From: Candidatus Leptofilum proximum
GTDB taxonomy: Bacteria > Chloroflexota > Anaerolineae > Promineifilales > Promineifilaceae
NCBI GenBank assembly: GCA_016710325.1
Contig: JADJXK010000002.1
Coordinates: forward strand, 2,790,001 to 2,854,000
Direction of reading: 5' to 3'
DNA: 64,000 nucleotides
Shown here: positions 23,866-32,324 of the stretch, piece after piece
How the letters are laid out: each line of letters opens with the position of its first letter
Numbering within the stretch: the stretch's first letter is position 1
The notes under the pieces: model-generated
The model's database searches: none
What the model saw: the letters and a program-made list of their open reading frames with translations, nothing else
What the model was told of the DNA's origin: nothing
Position numbers and translations under genes: made by a program

Positions 23866-24260
23866 CTACTTAGTAGAGGCCAATCTGGTTCTTTGTAAGA
23901 ATAACTCACGAATTCCTGAATGGCTCTCCATAAGGGAAGAATAATTTCAGCCTTACTGCCCGAGGTCTCAAACACAATTTCTCTATGATTTCTCGTCACA
24001 TTTTCTTCGGCAAATGCAATTGTGAACTTTAACTCTCCAGTTTCTTCTGGCTCAAAATAAAAGTAGTAACTGGCGGGTTCCAAATGCCACCAGACCTCAG
24101 AATCCAGACCACTTAAAGCCCGGTATAGACTCGATATTAAAACATAAATTGGATCAACGGGAACGTCTGAAACGTCTATTTCCAGAGAAAAACCCCCAGC
24201 ATTTAAGCTCACTGGAAGCCAGCCATCATGTGGTTTCCCAAACTTACACTCTAGCTTCAT
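23826..24260 (-). CDS. Hypothetical protein, C-terminus replaced by IS630 end
   Basis: A 144-residue protein starting MKLECKFGKPHDGWLPVSLN with GGAGA before its ATG. The last 14 residues (SSQQKVFVNKNLSA) come from the IS630 terminal repeat. The original tail (DHAELEKLTALVKSE) now lies beyond both IS copies at 21638-21591, so the native protein was about 145 residues. It is acidic with many aromatic residues (VWWHLEPASYYFYFEPEETG). No family is recognised; the size and composition recall stand-alone immunity-type proteins, but that is only an impression. The insertion changes the end of the protein without shortening it. Confidence 0.7.
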   Translation of the reverse strand: MKLECKFGKPHDGWLPVSLNAGGFSLEIDVSDVPVDPIYVLISSLYRALSGLDSEVWWHLEPASYYFYFEPEETGELKFTIAFAEENVTRNHREIVFETSGSKAEIILPLWRAIQEFVSYSYKEPDWPLLSSQQKVFVNKNLSA

Positions 24261-24322
24261 ACTTTTCTCCAGATTTTTACTCTCAAAGAATCAGCGTCAT
24301 CCGCGTTCATCTGAGTCCTATT

Positions 24323-26467
24323 CTACTTTTGGCTAACAAAGTGGAGGCGGAGGAGGTGGAGTTCCTCGTAATCGACGGTTTCGTTGAGGGCGAGATAGAC
24401 GGGGCGCAGGAATTCCGCGCCGTGTGCGGCGAAGGCGGCAAGGGCTTGCTGCTGCTGCTTAGGTGAGAGGTTTGAGTGCTCCAGCAAATTGCTTTCGCGC
24501 AGCGTTTCGCCAGCCTGGACGGCTTTCCACAGATGATTGAGAATGGTGCTGGGCTTGACGTTGTACTGCTGGCACAATTCGGGGAGGGTACGGCCGTTGT
24601 TATACAAATTCAGCACCTCATACGTCCGTCCACCCGGTGTGCTGCTGCTTGATGAAACCGTCGTTGGGGCCGATTTCCGTACTTCCGCAATCCCATTGGC
24701 CGCGCAATGCGCCTGAATCACCGGCAAAAATTCGTCGGCAAAGTTGGTGAGCTTCGCTTCACCCACGCCGTACAGCGTGCCAAAGCTGGCCCGCGACTGT
24801 GGAAAGTACGTGGCCATCTCCACCAGCGTCCGGTCGGAGAAGATGACGTAGGGCGGCACGCCCGCCGCGTCGGCCAGCGACTTGCGCTTTTGCCGCAGCT
24901 GCTGGAACAGCCCCTGATCATAGTTGGCATAATCCGTGGCCGAGGGGGCGGTCTGCGGCTTGTCTGGCAGGGTACCGCGCACCGGCTCCCCCTTGAAGAC
25001 GGCGTACGCCTGCGGCGTGAGCTTCAGACTGCCATACTCCATGTCCTGCACCATCAGCCCCTGCTGCACAAACTGCCGCGCCAGATACTGCCACTCCTTC
25101 TTGCTAAACTCCAGGCCAATGTTGTAGGTAGACAGCCGGTCGTGGCCGCGCTCCAGCACCTTCTGGCTTTGCGAGCCGCGCAGCACGTCGATGATGTGGT
25201 TGACGCCAAACAGCTCCCCGGTGCGCTTGACGCAGGAGAGGAATTTTTGCGCCGGGATGGTCAAATCGACCAGATCGCCCGCCTCGGTGGTGCAGTTGTC
25301 GCAGGTTGCGCAGTTATCCTGGTCGTATGTTTCGCCGAAATAGGTGAGCAACGGCCGTCTCCGGCACACATTCGTCTCCACAAACCCCAGCATCGCCTCC
25401 AGCCGCGCCCGCGCCCCCTGCTGCTGGCTGGGGTGCTGCTCATTGATGAAGTAGTTGATCGTCTGCACGTCGGCATAGCTGAACAGCAGCAGGCAGTCAG
25501 ACGGCAGACCATCCCGCCCGGCACGGCCGATTTGCTGGTAGTAGCTCTCCAGGTTTTTGGGCAAATCGTAGTGCAAAATAAAGCGCACGTTGGGCTTGTT
25601 GATGCCCATGCCAAAGGCAATCGTGGCCACCATAATCGGCACGTCGTCGTTGATGAACTGGCGCTGGTTGGTGCGGCGAGCAGCGTCGTCCAGACCGGCG
25701 TGGTAGGGCAGCACCGGCCAGCCGCGCCGGACCAGTTCACCCGCCAAGAAGTCCACCTGCTTGCGTGTGGCGCAGTAAATAATGCCCGATTCGTCGGGAT
25801 GGGCCTGCAAAAAGTGGATGGTTTGGGCCAGACCGTCGGTTTTGGGTTCGACGGCCAGCATCAAGTTCTCCCGGTTGAAGCTGGCGGAAAACTCCTGCGC
25901 GGCGGGAATCTCCAGACTGGTTTTGATATCCTGGCGCACCCTTTCCGTGGCTGTAGCGGTCACTGCCAGGCAAACGGCCGTTGGCAAACGACGGCGCAAA
26001 TCAACCAGCTGGCGATACTCGGGGCGGAAGTCGTGGCCCCACTCGGAAATACAGTGTGCCTCGTCGATGGTGAGGCAGTCCACGTTGCACTGGTCCAGCA
26101 GGGCCAGGGTGCGCGGCTGAACAAGCGTTTCAGGCGCGGCATACAGCAGCTTGGCTTCACCGGAACGAATCTGGTCGGCCACCCAATCGTGCCCGACCTG
26201 ATCGAGAGTACTGTTGAGGAAAACGGCCGTTACCCCCAACGCTCGTAACTGCATTACCTGGTCCTCCATTAGCGAAATCAGCGGCGAGACCACCACCGTC
26301 AGGCCGGGGAACTCCAGCGCGGGCAGCTGGTAACACAGCGATTTGCCGCTGCCGGTGGGCATCACCACCAGCGAATCTTGCTTGCGGAGGACGTTTTGAA
26401 TAATTTCTTCCTGCAGGGGCCGGAAGGTATCGTAACCAAATATTTGTTTGAGTCGAGACTGGATCAT
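24323..26467 (-). CDS. recQ: ATP-dependent DNA helicase RecQ
   Basis: A 714-residue 3'-5' SF2 helicase acting in recombination and fork repair. Motifs in order: the aromatic-rich start FGYDTFRPLQEEII, Walker A MPTGSGKSLCYQLP near 40, DEAH box TIDEAHCISEWGHDFRP near 135, motif VI YYQQIGRAGRDG near 310, zinc-binding cysteines (C ... CATCDNC) near 370-393, RQC winged helix, HRDC domain (about 515-590), and a C-terminal helix-turn-helix (TLPELCQQYNVKPSTILNHL) seen in several bacterial RecQ proteins. Length is normal for the longer RecQ forms. The gene stands alone. Confidence 0.97.
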   Translation of the reverse strand: MIQSRLKQIFGYDTFRPLQEEIIQNVLRKQDSLVVMPTGSGKSLCYQLPALEFPGLTVVVSPLISLMEDQVMQLRALGVTAVFLNSTLDQVGHDWVADQIRSGEAKLLYAAPETLVQPRTLALLDQCNVDCLTIDEAHCISEWGHDFRPEYRQLVDLRRRLPTAVCLAVTATATERVRQDIKTSLEIPAAQEFSASFNRENLMLAVEPKTDGLAQTIHFLQAHPDESGIIYCATRKQVDFLAGELVRRGWPVLPYHAGLDDAARRTNQRQFINDDVPIMVATIAFGMGINKPNVRFILHYDLPKNLESYYQQIGRAGRDGLPSDCLLLFSYADVQTINYFINEQHPSQQQGARARLEAMLGFVETNVCRRRPLLTYFGETYDQDNCATCDNCTTEAGDLVDLTIPAQKFLSCVKRTGELFGVNHIIDVLRGSQSQKVLERGHDRLSTYNIGLEFSKKEWQYLARQFVQQGLMVQDMEYGSLKLTPQAYAVFKGEPVRGTLPDKPQTAPSATDYANYDQGLFQQLRQKRKSLADAAGVPPYVIFSDRTLVEMATYFPQSRASFGTLYGVGEAKLTNFADEFLPVIQAHCAANGIAEVRKSAPTTVSSSSSTPGGRTYEVLNLYNNGRTLPELCQQYNVKPSTILNHLWKAVQAGETLRESNLLEHSNLSPKQQQQALAAFAAHGAEFLRPVYLALNETVDYEELHLLRLHFVSQK

Positions 26468-26504
26468 GCCCGCTATTTTAGGGGAAATCAGGCGAGGAGA
26501 AAAG

Positions 26505-26566
26505 GGAGATTAGAGATTGGCGATTAAATCGCTCAAATCTCCAATCTCCAATCTCTAGTCTCAAAA
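26505..26566. repeat. Heptamer repeat hairpin (GGAGATT family)
   Basis: GAGATTAGAGATTGG faces CCAATCTCTAGTCTC (one mismatch in 15). It sits between the transglutaminase gene stop (26570) and recQ on the same strand, where it may mark the transglutaminase transcript end. Confidence 0.7.
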
Positions 26567-26569
26567 ATT

Positions 26570-28891
26570 CTAATATTTGCGGCGGTTTTTGTTGCGCCGG
26601 TTGCGCAGGTTTTCCATCTTCTTCGCCAGGGTTTGGCGGATGAGGATGGGGCGCAACTGCTGCCACTGTGTGAGCGGATTGAAGCCGTCTTCATACATTT
26701 TGGCCGGGCTGAACTGCTTGAGCACAAATTGTTTGGTGAGGGTGCGGATGGGTTCTTTGCCTTCGGGAACGGCCGTAACCAACACCTCGGCCTGCTCATA
26801 CGGCGTTTGCGTTTCGCGGGTGGCCAGGCCCAGCCAGCCAGCCCAGCTGCGCAGCCGCAAGAAGCTCTTGTCCACATCTCCTTCCACACGCTTGTTCATC
26901 TCGTTAGCCACATACGAAAGGGTGATGGCCACCGCCAGCACCAGCACGGCTCCCAGCGCCTGCCAGACCGGGAAGGTGTCCCAGAAAGAAGGCTCAACCG
27001 CTGCTTCTGCTTCCTCAGCCAACAGATCGTTCAACAGCGCTTCATCTAGTGTTGAGCCATCCGGCGTGTCCAGGTCTTCACCCAACAGCTCCTCACGGGT
27101 CAAAAACGCCTGCGACGAAAAGGCGCTAAAAGCATCTCCGCCGCTGCCGCCTTCATCTACCGATTCCGGGCGATCCCAGGCAGGCACCGAGGCGGTTGGC
27201 TCAAACTGAATCCAGCCAAAACTGGGGAAGTAAACTTCTACCCAGGTGTGTGAATTACTGGCCTGCACGCGGTAGGAGTTGGTCTCTGGATCAAAGCTGC
27301 CCTGAGCGTAACCACCAACCACGCGTGTTGGAATGCCTTGCGAGCGCAGCATCAGAGCCATTGCCGAGGCATAGTAATTGCAATACGCCTCCTGGCTCAC
27401 AAACAGCGTGTAATGCACCGGGTCGATTCCTTCAGGTGTGGCCTGAATCTGGTCGTTGTAGACGATGTTTTCCCGCAGGTAGTCACGCACCGCAATCGCT
27501 TTGTCGAATGGATTGTCGTGCGGCGCAGTGAGTTCTTCGGCCAGGGCAAGGGTTTCTGGCGTGACGCTGCCTGGCACTTGCAGGTAGGTTTGCAGCACCC
27601 AGTCCGGGTATTCCGTGCTGGCCTGGCGCAAGCTGGTGGCATCCGCCAGGGACAGCCGCGAGGTAACTTCATACTGGTCGCCAAGCTGCAAGACAAACTT
27701 GGAGCGCACCTGGCTCACCAACTGGTTCCCCCCGCTGTCCCGACTGCCGTACACGTTAATCGGGCGGTTCACATCGATAATGTCTGGCGCGCCGTAGATC
27801 AGGCTGGAATTGGGCAAGTAAGAAATGACCGTCTGGGTTACCACTTCGCGATCGGCCGTAAAGGGCACGCTGACCGGACCTTCATCAGGAAAATGTTCGG
27901 TGTACGGTTCATCCAGGCTTTGCCACCCACCATCTTCATAGGTGTGGTACACCTTGGCCTGCCAGTAGACGTAGGGCAGTTCACGGGGAACGATGATGTC
28001 CATAACGGCCGTATTCCCCACCGTTCTTGGCCCGCCCAGCACCAGCGTATCCTGGTAAGGATCCGTCGTGTTGGTGCCATAGGTACGCAGCGCCGAAAAC
28101 ATGCGCGTCCAGTTATCCTGGAACTCGCGCCAGGGCCCTCTGGCCCCATTTAGCGCATCACCCACCGTAGTGCTGGCCGACAGCGGCGGCAGCCGCCAGG
28201 TAAACGCCAGCGCCAACAGCGACACGATAAATCCTGCCCGAACAAAGGTAAACCAGATCGTTTTCTCGTACCGCACCGAACCAGCCAACCACCCTTTTTC
28301 CTGCTCCACCAGGTAGGTACGCGCCACAAACAGCAGCGCCAGCAGGAGGTACAGCGCCAGGTAATACTCCAGCGGGCGCGGCCCGGCATAGTAATACACC
28401 ACGCTCAACAGAACCAGTCCGGTGGGAATGACCACGCGCCACACACGCGGGCGGCGGAAAGTGTACCAGGCAGCGGTATAACCCAGTCCCCAGTAAATCA
28501 GTGAGGTCTGGAAAACAAAAATGAGGCCATCGCGGCTGGTGCCACCGTTGACCAGCTTTTGCAGCCAGATAACCTGCCGGTAGATGATGCCGTCAGTGGG
28601 ATGCAGGATGCGGTCACGCCAGGGCATACCGGTAAAGGTATCGAGCGTGCCTACCAGGTAAAACACGATAAACAAGCCATAGATGAGCGAGACCAGATGG
28701 GCGTTGTTGGGGGCAAAGCGGCTCTTGGCGATGACGGTGCCAACCAGCACCGCAATGATGCCCACCAGGGGGATAACGTGAAGGCCAAAGATGAGATCTG
28801 CCTGGGCAATGGCTGCCCCAGAAATCAAGATCATGGCTAGCAAGAGGATGAGGGTGGACCAACCTTCTTCTAACTTCGGTCGAATACGCAT
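26570..28891 (-). CDS. Transglutaminase-domain multipass membrane protein (TgpA-like)
   Basis: A 773-residue protein. About seven membrane helices occupy residues 15-235. A large extracytoplasmic region carries a transglutaminase-like core: Cys504 in EAYCNYYASAMALM, His548 in NSHTWVEVYF, and the third position at Glu564 in WIQFEPTAS, where Asp is more usual. One more membrane helix lies near residue 645 and a cytoplasmic tail follows. This is the layout of TgpA-type proteins often linked to MoxR/DUF58 genes, but neither is adjacent here. Substrate unknown; probably envelope-associated. The Glu substitution may be tolerated, as acidic character is kept. Confidence 0.85.
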   Translation of the reverse strand: MRIRPKLEEGWSTLILLLAMILISGAAIAQADLIFGLHVIPLVGIIAVLVGTVIAKSRFAPNNAHLVSLIYGLFIVFYLVGTLDTFTGMPWRDRILHPTDGIIYRQVIWLQKLVNGGTSRDGLIFVFQTSLIYWGLGYTAAWYTFRRPRVWRVVIPTGLVLLSVVYYYAGPRPLEYYLALYLLLALLFVARTYLVEQEKGWLAGSVRYEKTIWFTFVRAGFIVSLLALAFTWRLPPLSASTTVGDALNGARGPWREFQDNWTRMFSALRTYGTNTTDPYQDTLVLGGPRTVGNTAVMDIIVPRELPYVYWQAKVYHTYEDGGWQSLDEPYTEHFPDEGPVSVPFTADREVVTQTVISYLPNSSLIYGAPDIIDVNRPINVYGSRDSGGNQLVSQVRSKFVLQLGDQYEVTSRLSLADATSLRQASTEYPDWVLQTYLQVPGSVTPETLALAEELTAPHDNPFDKAIAVRDYLRENIVYNDQIQATPEGIDPVHYTLFVSQEAYCNYYASAMALMLRSQGIPTRVVGGYAQGSFDPETNSYRVQASNSHTWVEVYFPSFGWIQFEPTASVPAWDRPESVDEGGSGGDAFSAFSSQAFLTREELLGEDLDTPDGSTLDEALLNDLLAEEAEAAVEPSFWDTFPVWQALGAVLVLAVAITLSYVANEMNKRVEGDVDKSFLRLRSWAGWLGLATRETQTPYEQAEVLVTAVPEGKEPIRTLTKQFVLKQFSPAKMYEDGFNPLTQWQQLRPILIRQTLAKKMENLRNRRNKNRRKY

Positions 28892-28991
28892 ATTATTTTC
28901 CCGGGCGCTTTAAATGTTATCTTCTTCTCGCCGAAAATTATAACGGCGTGTCACCCAAATGTCACTGAATAAGACAACGTTTCATTGACGC

Positions 28992-29558
28992 TTAATCTAC
29001 AGATCGGGAACGGGGAACGGCCGTTCGCCGCACCGGCTGTCCCACTTTTTCCTTCTTACGCCAGCTCAACACAATCCAGGCCAAAACAACCACCCCGCCC
29101 ACACCGACCACCCAGGGCCAGAAAGATACCGGAGCCACGGTCAGCGGCACGGAGACAGGACCGCCGCCCGCCGGACCAGACACCTCAACCACCAGCTCGT
29201 AGGCGCCAGCTGGCACCCCATCCAGATCCGCCTCGTAAAACAGCCGGTTAACCGACTGCTCTGTGGTGGCTGCGGCCGAGGATACCGGCTGCCCGGCGGC
29301 ATCCAGTACCGTCACCAGCACGTCGGCGGCCAGCATCGGTTCTCCGGTCACGGCCATGGCCACGCCCACGGTCACATGAATCGTCTGCCCGGCGCGGGCC
29401 GTGGGCGGATTGGTCCAGACAGAGACCAGGTAATCGGCAATGGGGGCATTGGTAATTTGCAGCGCGCCACCGCCGTGGGCTACGGCCGTTTGCCAGCTCG
29501 TCATCAGCAAAGCCAGCAAGAGTACCAGTCGGGAAAAATTATTCGGGTTCGTTTTCAT
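28992..29558 (-). CDS. Secreted, membrane-anchored beta-domain protein of the caa3 operon
   Basis: From ATG 29558 this gives 188 residues: a signal peptide (SRLVLLLALLMTSWQTAVAHG), a ~110-residue beta-rich domain (AGQTIHVTVGVAMAVTGEPM, AGAYELVVEVSGPAGGGPV), a C-terminal membrane helix (FWPWVVGVGGVVVLAWIVL) and a basic tail. The beta domain resembles YtkA/FixH-like or copper-chaperone-like periplasmic domains, but the Met/His copper ligands are not evident. It overlaps the SURF1 gene by 20 bases, so it is the last gene of the oxidase cluster. Role in oxidase assembly is inferred from context. Confidence 0.7.
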   Translation of the reverse strand: MKTNPNNFSRLVLLLALLMTSWQTAVAHGGGALQITNAPIADYLVSVWTNPPTARAGQTIHVTVGVAMAVTGEPMLAADVLVTVLDAAGQPVSSAAATTEQSVNRLFYEADLDGVPAGAYELVVEVSGPAGGGPVSVPLTVAPVSFWPWVVGVGGVVVLAWIVLSWRKKEKVGQPVRRTAVPRSRSVD

Positions 29559-30312
29559 GGGAAGTTTGGGAGGGGAACGGCCGTTCCACACTCGAACGCC
29601 GCACAAAATAGACGTACAGCCCGGCCGTCATCACCGCAAAAATAAACCACTGCCAGGCATAACCCAGATGCGGTCCCTCAGACAAATCGACCTGGCGCGG
29701 GGCACGCAGCGGCGGTTCCAGGTCCAGTGCATCATCCGGCGGGGCATCCACCAGGATGACTGGCAGCAGGTCGTACGGCAGGGCGTCGGCGATGGCGTCA
29801 ATATCCATGCGGTAGATTTCGGCGCCAGCCGGTTCGCCGGTTTGGGCCCGATTGGGCTGGCTGCGCGCCAGGTAACCGTCTACCTGCACCACACCGGTGG
29901 CCGTCTGGTGACGGCTCAGCTGGCCCGCGTCATAATCTGCCTGCGGCACCCAGCCACGATTGACAAGAACGGCCGTGTTCCCTTCCCCCTCAATCAGCAG
30001 CGGCGTCAGCAGCACAACGCCGGGTCGGCCCTGCCACGTTTGCAGCAGCACAATCCGCTCCTGAGCAAAATCATACTCGCCGCTCACCGTAACCAGCCGG
30101 TTTTCCAGCGCTTCCGGCGTGTCCGGCAGCGGCTGGGCCAGGTCCAGAGGCGGCGCATTCAGGGTCTCTTGCAGCACGGCGTTCTGCGCCCGTCGTTGGT
30201 CCAATCGATCCAGCTGCCAGAAGCCCAGGCGCACAAACAGCGCCACAACCACCAGCACCAAAATCGTGCCGCCAATCCAGCGGCGGCTAAACAGTTGTCT
30301 CAATACAATCAT
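29539..30312 (-). CDS. SURF1-family cytochrome oxidase biogenesis protein
   Basis: A 257-residue protein with the SURF1 layout: N-terminal membrane helix followed by the signature LGFWQLDRLDQRRAQNA, a periplasmic domain (VTVSGEYDFAQERIVLLQTW; VLVNRGWVPQAD), and a C-terminal helix ending HLGYAWQWFIFAVMTAGLYV. SURF1 supports haem a insertion into CoxA. It lies between ctaG and the beta-domain protein on the same strand. Confidence 0.93.
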   Translation of the reverse strand: MIVLRQLFSRRWIGGTILVLVVVALFVRLGFWQLDRLDQRRAQNAVLQETLNAPPLDLAQPLPDTPEALENRLVTVSGEYDFAQERIVLLQTWQGRPGVVLLTPLLIEGEGNTAVLVNRGWVPQADYDAGQLSRHQTATGVVQVDGYLARSQPNRAQTGEPAGAEIYRMDIDAIADALPYDLLPVILVDAPPDDALDLEPPLRAPRQVDLSEGPHLGYAWQWFIFAVMTAGLYVYFVRRSSVERPFPSQTSHENEPE

Positions 30313-30345
30313 GATCGGCTCCGCACACCCGCGCCCTGAGGCTGG

Positions 30346-31287
30346 TTACTGCTCCATGCCTGGGGCGGCGACGGCTTTTTTCGAGGCCCACTCCGATTCC
30401 GGCAGCTGTGGTTTGCGGTCTTCCTGGCTGAGGAAACGGCCGATTAATACCAGCGCTGCAATAATATACATCATGCTGCCCGGCACCCACATGATCACCC
30501 CGCCCAACTGCTGGTCGGTCAGCACGTCAATACCCCACAGCCGGGGCACCGCTTCATAATACGAGTAAAAGCCTTTCTCCGCAAAGGCCAGCACAATCCC
30601 CGTGAGCATGTTGGGCGGCACCGCCGAAATCACCAGGGCAATGCGCCCCAACAAGCCAAACTGCTTGTGTACCCGTGGCCCAGCTCCGGTGAGATGCCAC
30701 CAAAGGAACATGCTGGGGATAAAAAAGGTCAGATGCTCTGCATTGTGCACCCATTCATAACGCAGGGCTGCGTTGTACATGTTGGGATCATGCCAGCCGA
30801 TGAGGCAAATCACCCACGTCATCCACACAATGCCCGGCTGGGACAGCAGGCGCAGCCAGCGGCGGAAGCCAGACTCGCGGTGCAGCGCCTGGCTGAATAA
30901 TCCACCTACTTTACGCCGCAGCCTATCCGGCAGCCCCCACAGCACAAAGGGCATCGGGTTGGCCACCAGCAGCAGCGGCGGGGCAATCATGATCAGCAGT
31001 AGATGTTGGATCATGTGCATGAAAAAAAGCTGCTGTCCCAGAGCGTCGATTGGCGAGAGCAGCGCCAGGGCAACGGCCAATAAGCCCAACCAGTAGGCCC
31101 CCAGCCGCCAGGTCACAGCCAGCCGCCAGCGGGAACGCACCACGCGGCGATACCGCTGCACCGCACCAGAACGCTGGCGCAGCCGCCACCACCCCCTAGA
31201 ATAAAGCGTCCCGGCCAGGGCCAGGACGACAATTACTTCAATCTTCCAATCCCAGGAGAGCAAAATTGCTTTCAGGACAGGATCCAT
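30346..31287 (-). CDS. ctaG: CtaG-family cytochrome c oxidase assembly factor
   Basis: A 313-residue protein with about seven membrane helices of the Caa3_CtaG family, needed for assembly of caa3-type oxidase in Bacillus. Recognisable blocks are FFMHMIQHLLLIMIAPPLLL, WHDPNMYNAALRYEWVHNAEHLTF (shown in part) and FLWWHLTGAGP. The His-rich helices may bind copper. It follows coxC by about 150 bp containing two repeat arrays, and precedes SURF1. Confidence 0.93.
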   Translation of the reverse strand: MDPVLKAILLSWDWKIEVIVVLALAGTLYSRGWWRLRQRSGAVQRYRRVVRSRWRLAVTWRLGAYWLGLLAVALALLSPIDALGQQLFFMHMIQHLLLIMIAPPLLLVANPMPFVLWGLPDRLRRKVGGLFSQALHRESGFRRWLRLLSQPGIVWMTWVICLIGWHDPNMYNAALRYEWVHNAEHLTFFIPSMFLWWHLTGAGPRVHKQFGLLGRIALVISAVPPNMLTGIVLAFAEKGFYSYYEAVPRLWGIDVLTDQQLGGVIMWVPGSMMYIIAALVLIGRFLSQEDRKPQLPESEWASKKAVAAPGMEQ

Positions 31288-31307
31288 GTTGGTTTACTCG
31301 CTTAGAA

Positions 31308-31440
31308 ACCGGTAGTCGGTATTCGGTATTCGGTAATCGGTGAACGGTGTTCGGTAAACGGTCATGCTAAAAAGGGCATAATCCCACACCCCTTCACCCG
31401 TTCACCTTGTCACCCCTTCACCTTGTCACCTTGTCACGTC
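31308..31440. repeat. Two adjacent short tandem repeat arrays between coxC and ctaG
   Basis: At 31308-31366 there are 7-bp units of the CGGTAAT/CGGTGAA family. At 31389-31436 there are 8-bp units (CACCCCTT, CACCCGTT, CACCTTGT, CACCCCTT, CACCTTGT, CACCTTGT). Two different repeat families occupy one intergenic gap inside the oxidase cluster. Confidence 0.7.
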
Positions 31441-31441
31441 C

Positions 31442-32101
31442 TCAACTATGCGCCACCGTGCCAATCAGGTACAGCGCCGGGTAGAAGAAAACCCATACCA
31501 CGTCCACGTAATGCCAATAGATCGCGCAGGCTTCGACACCCCAATGTTTTTCGGGGGTGAAGTGTCCTTTGCGACCCAGGTTCCAAACAATGTAGATGAT
31601 CACCAGGCCGCTCAGCACGTGCAGGGCGTGCATGCCCGTCATGGCAAAAAAGACGCCGCCAAACACGCCGTCAGTTGGCTTGAGGTGGCCAAACCACTCG
31701 ATGCCAAACAGCTCCAGCTCCAGGCCAAAGATATTCCATTCCAGCACCACCACGCCGATAAAGAAGATGAAGCCGAAAACGGCCGCTATCATAAAGCTGT
31801 TCAAAAACGTCTTGCGGTCGCCGTGTTCCATCGCCGTTTCGCCGCGGAACACAAAGAAGCTGCTGACCAGCAGAACCGTCGTTGTAATCAGCCCAAGGCC
31901 CTGGCTCAATTCCGGCCGTTCCCCACCCCACAGGTAAAAGCGGGCGGCTAACAGCGCCAAAAACAGAAAAATCTCGGAGACACAAAATAACCAGAGCCCC
32001 AGCCGGTTGGCCCGCAGCTGCTGTGGCCAGGGCAGTTCGTGGCTGTGAGCATGGTCATCAAGATGCTCATCATGATGTACTTCAGTTGTTACGGCACTCA
32101 T
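31442..32101 (-). CDS. coxC: Cytochrome c oxidase subunit III
   Basis: A 219-residue five-helix subunit III. Typical blocks are RLGLWLFCVSEIFLFLALLA, FFAMTGMHALHVLSGL and the end YWHYVDVVWVFFYPALYL. The N-terminus is His-rich (EVHHDEHLDDHAHSHE). ATG 32101 overlaps the subunit IV stop by one base, indicating coupled translation. Subunit III stabilises the catalytic core and proton uptake. Confidence 0.95.
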   Translation of the reverse strand: MSAVTTEVHHDEHLDDHAHSHELPWPQQLRANRLGLWLFCVSEIFLFLALLAARFYLWGGERPELSQGLGLITTTVLLVSSFFVFRGETAMEHGDRKTFLNSFMIAAVFGFIFFIGVVVLEWNIFGLELELFGIEWFGHLKPTDGVFGGVFFAMTGMHALHVLSGLVIIYIVWNLGRKGHFTPEKHWGVEACAIYWHYVDVVWVFFYPALYLIGTVAHS

Positions 32102-32304
32102 CAATGACTCTCCTCACGCCATAAGCGATACACATGCATAAAAAAGTAAACAATCAACGCCGCCTTCACCAGGGCAATAATCAGCAGCAAAACGGTAATC
32201 GGCGTTTCTAACCCACCGATAATTGACTCAGCTATTGTCAAAACCAGCAGGGCCAAAAAGACGTACAGGCCGGTGCGTTGGGCAGATGCTTTTGCTTCAC
32301 TCAC
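32101..32304 (-). CDS. Cytochrome c oxidase subunit IV (prokaryotic type)
   Basis: A 67-residue protein with two membrane helices (VFLALLVLTIAESIIGGL; TVLLLIIALVKAALIVYFF) and the end FFMHVYRLWREESH, typical of the small COX4_pro subunit. It is located between coxA (20 bp upstream) and coxC. Confidence 0.85.
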   Translation of the reverse strand: MSEAKASAQRTGLYVFLALLVLTIAESIIGGLETPITVLLLIIALVKAALIVYFFMHVYRLWREESH

Positions 32305-32324
32305 GTCAGAATTCTCCTTGAAAC

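Larger units (their letters stand above)
22757..23870 (+). mobile_element. IS630-family insertion sequence, copy 2 (direct tandem)
   Basis: The same 1114-bp element in the same orientation, separated from copy 1 by a single shared TA (22755-22756) and followed by TA at 23871-23872. Reading the two copies side by side I saw no difference, and their encoded proteins are identical. This points to very recent duplication or insertion of one copy exactly at the TA flank of the other. Confidence 0.93.

Noticed and set aside
21639..23872. Composite transposon with cargo
   Set aside because: The two IS630 copies are directly adjacent with only a shared TA between them, so there is no cargo.
24707..26248. 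513-codon open frame on the plus strand opposite recQ
   Set aside because: It is fully antisense to a complete RecQ with all motifs; its product is Gln/Arg/His-rich with no domain, as expected of a GC-rich shadow frame.
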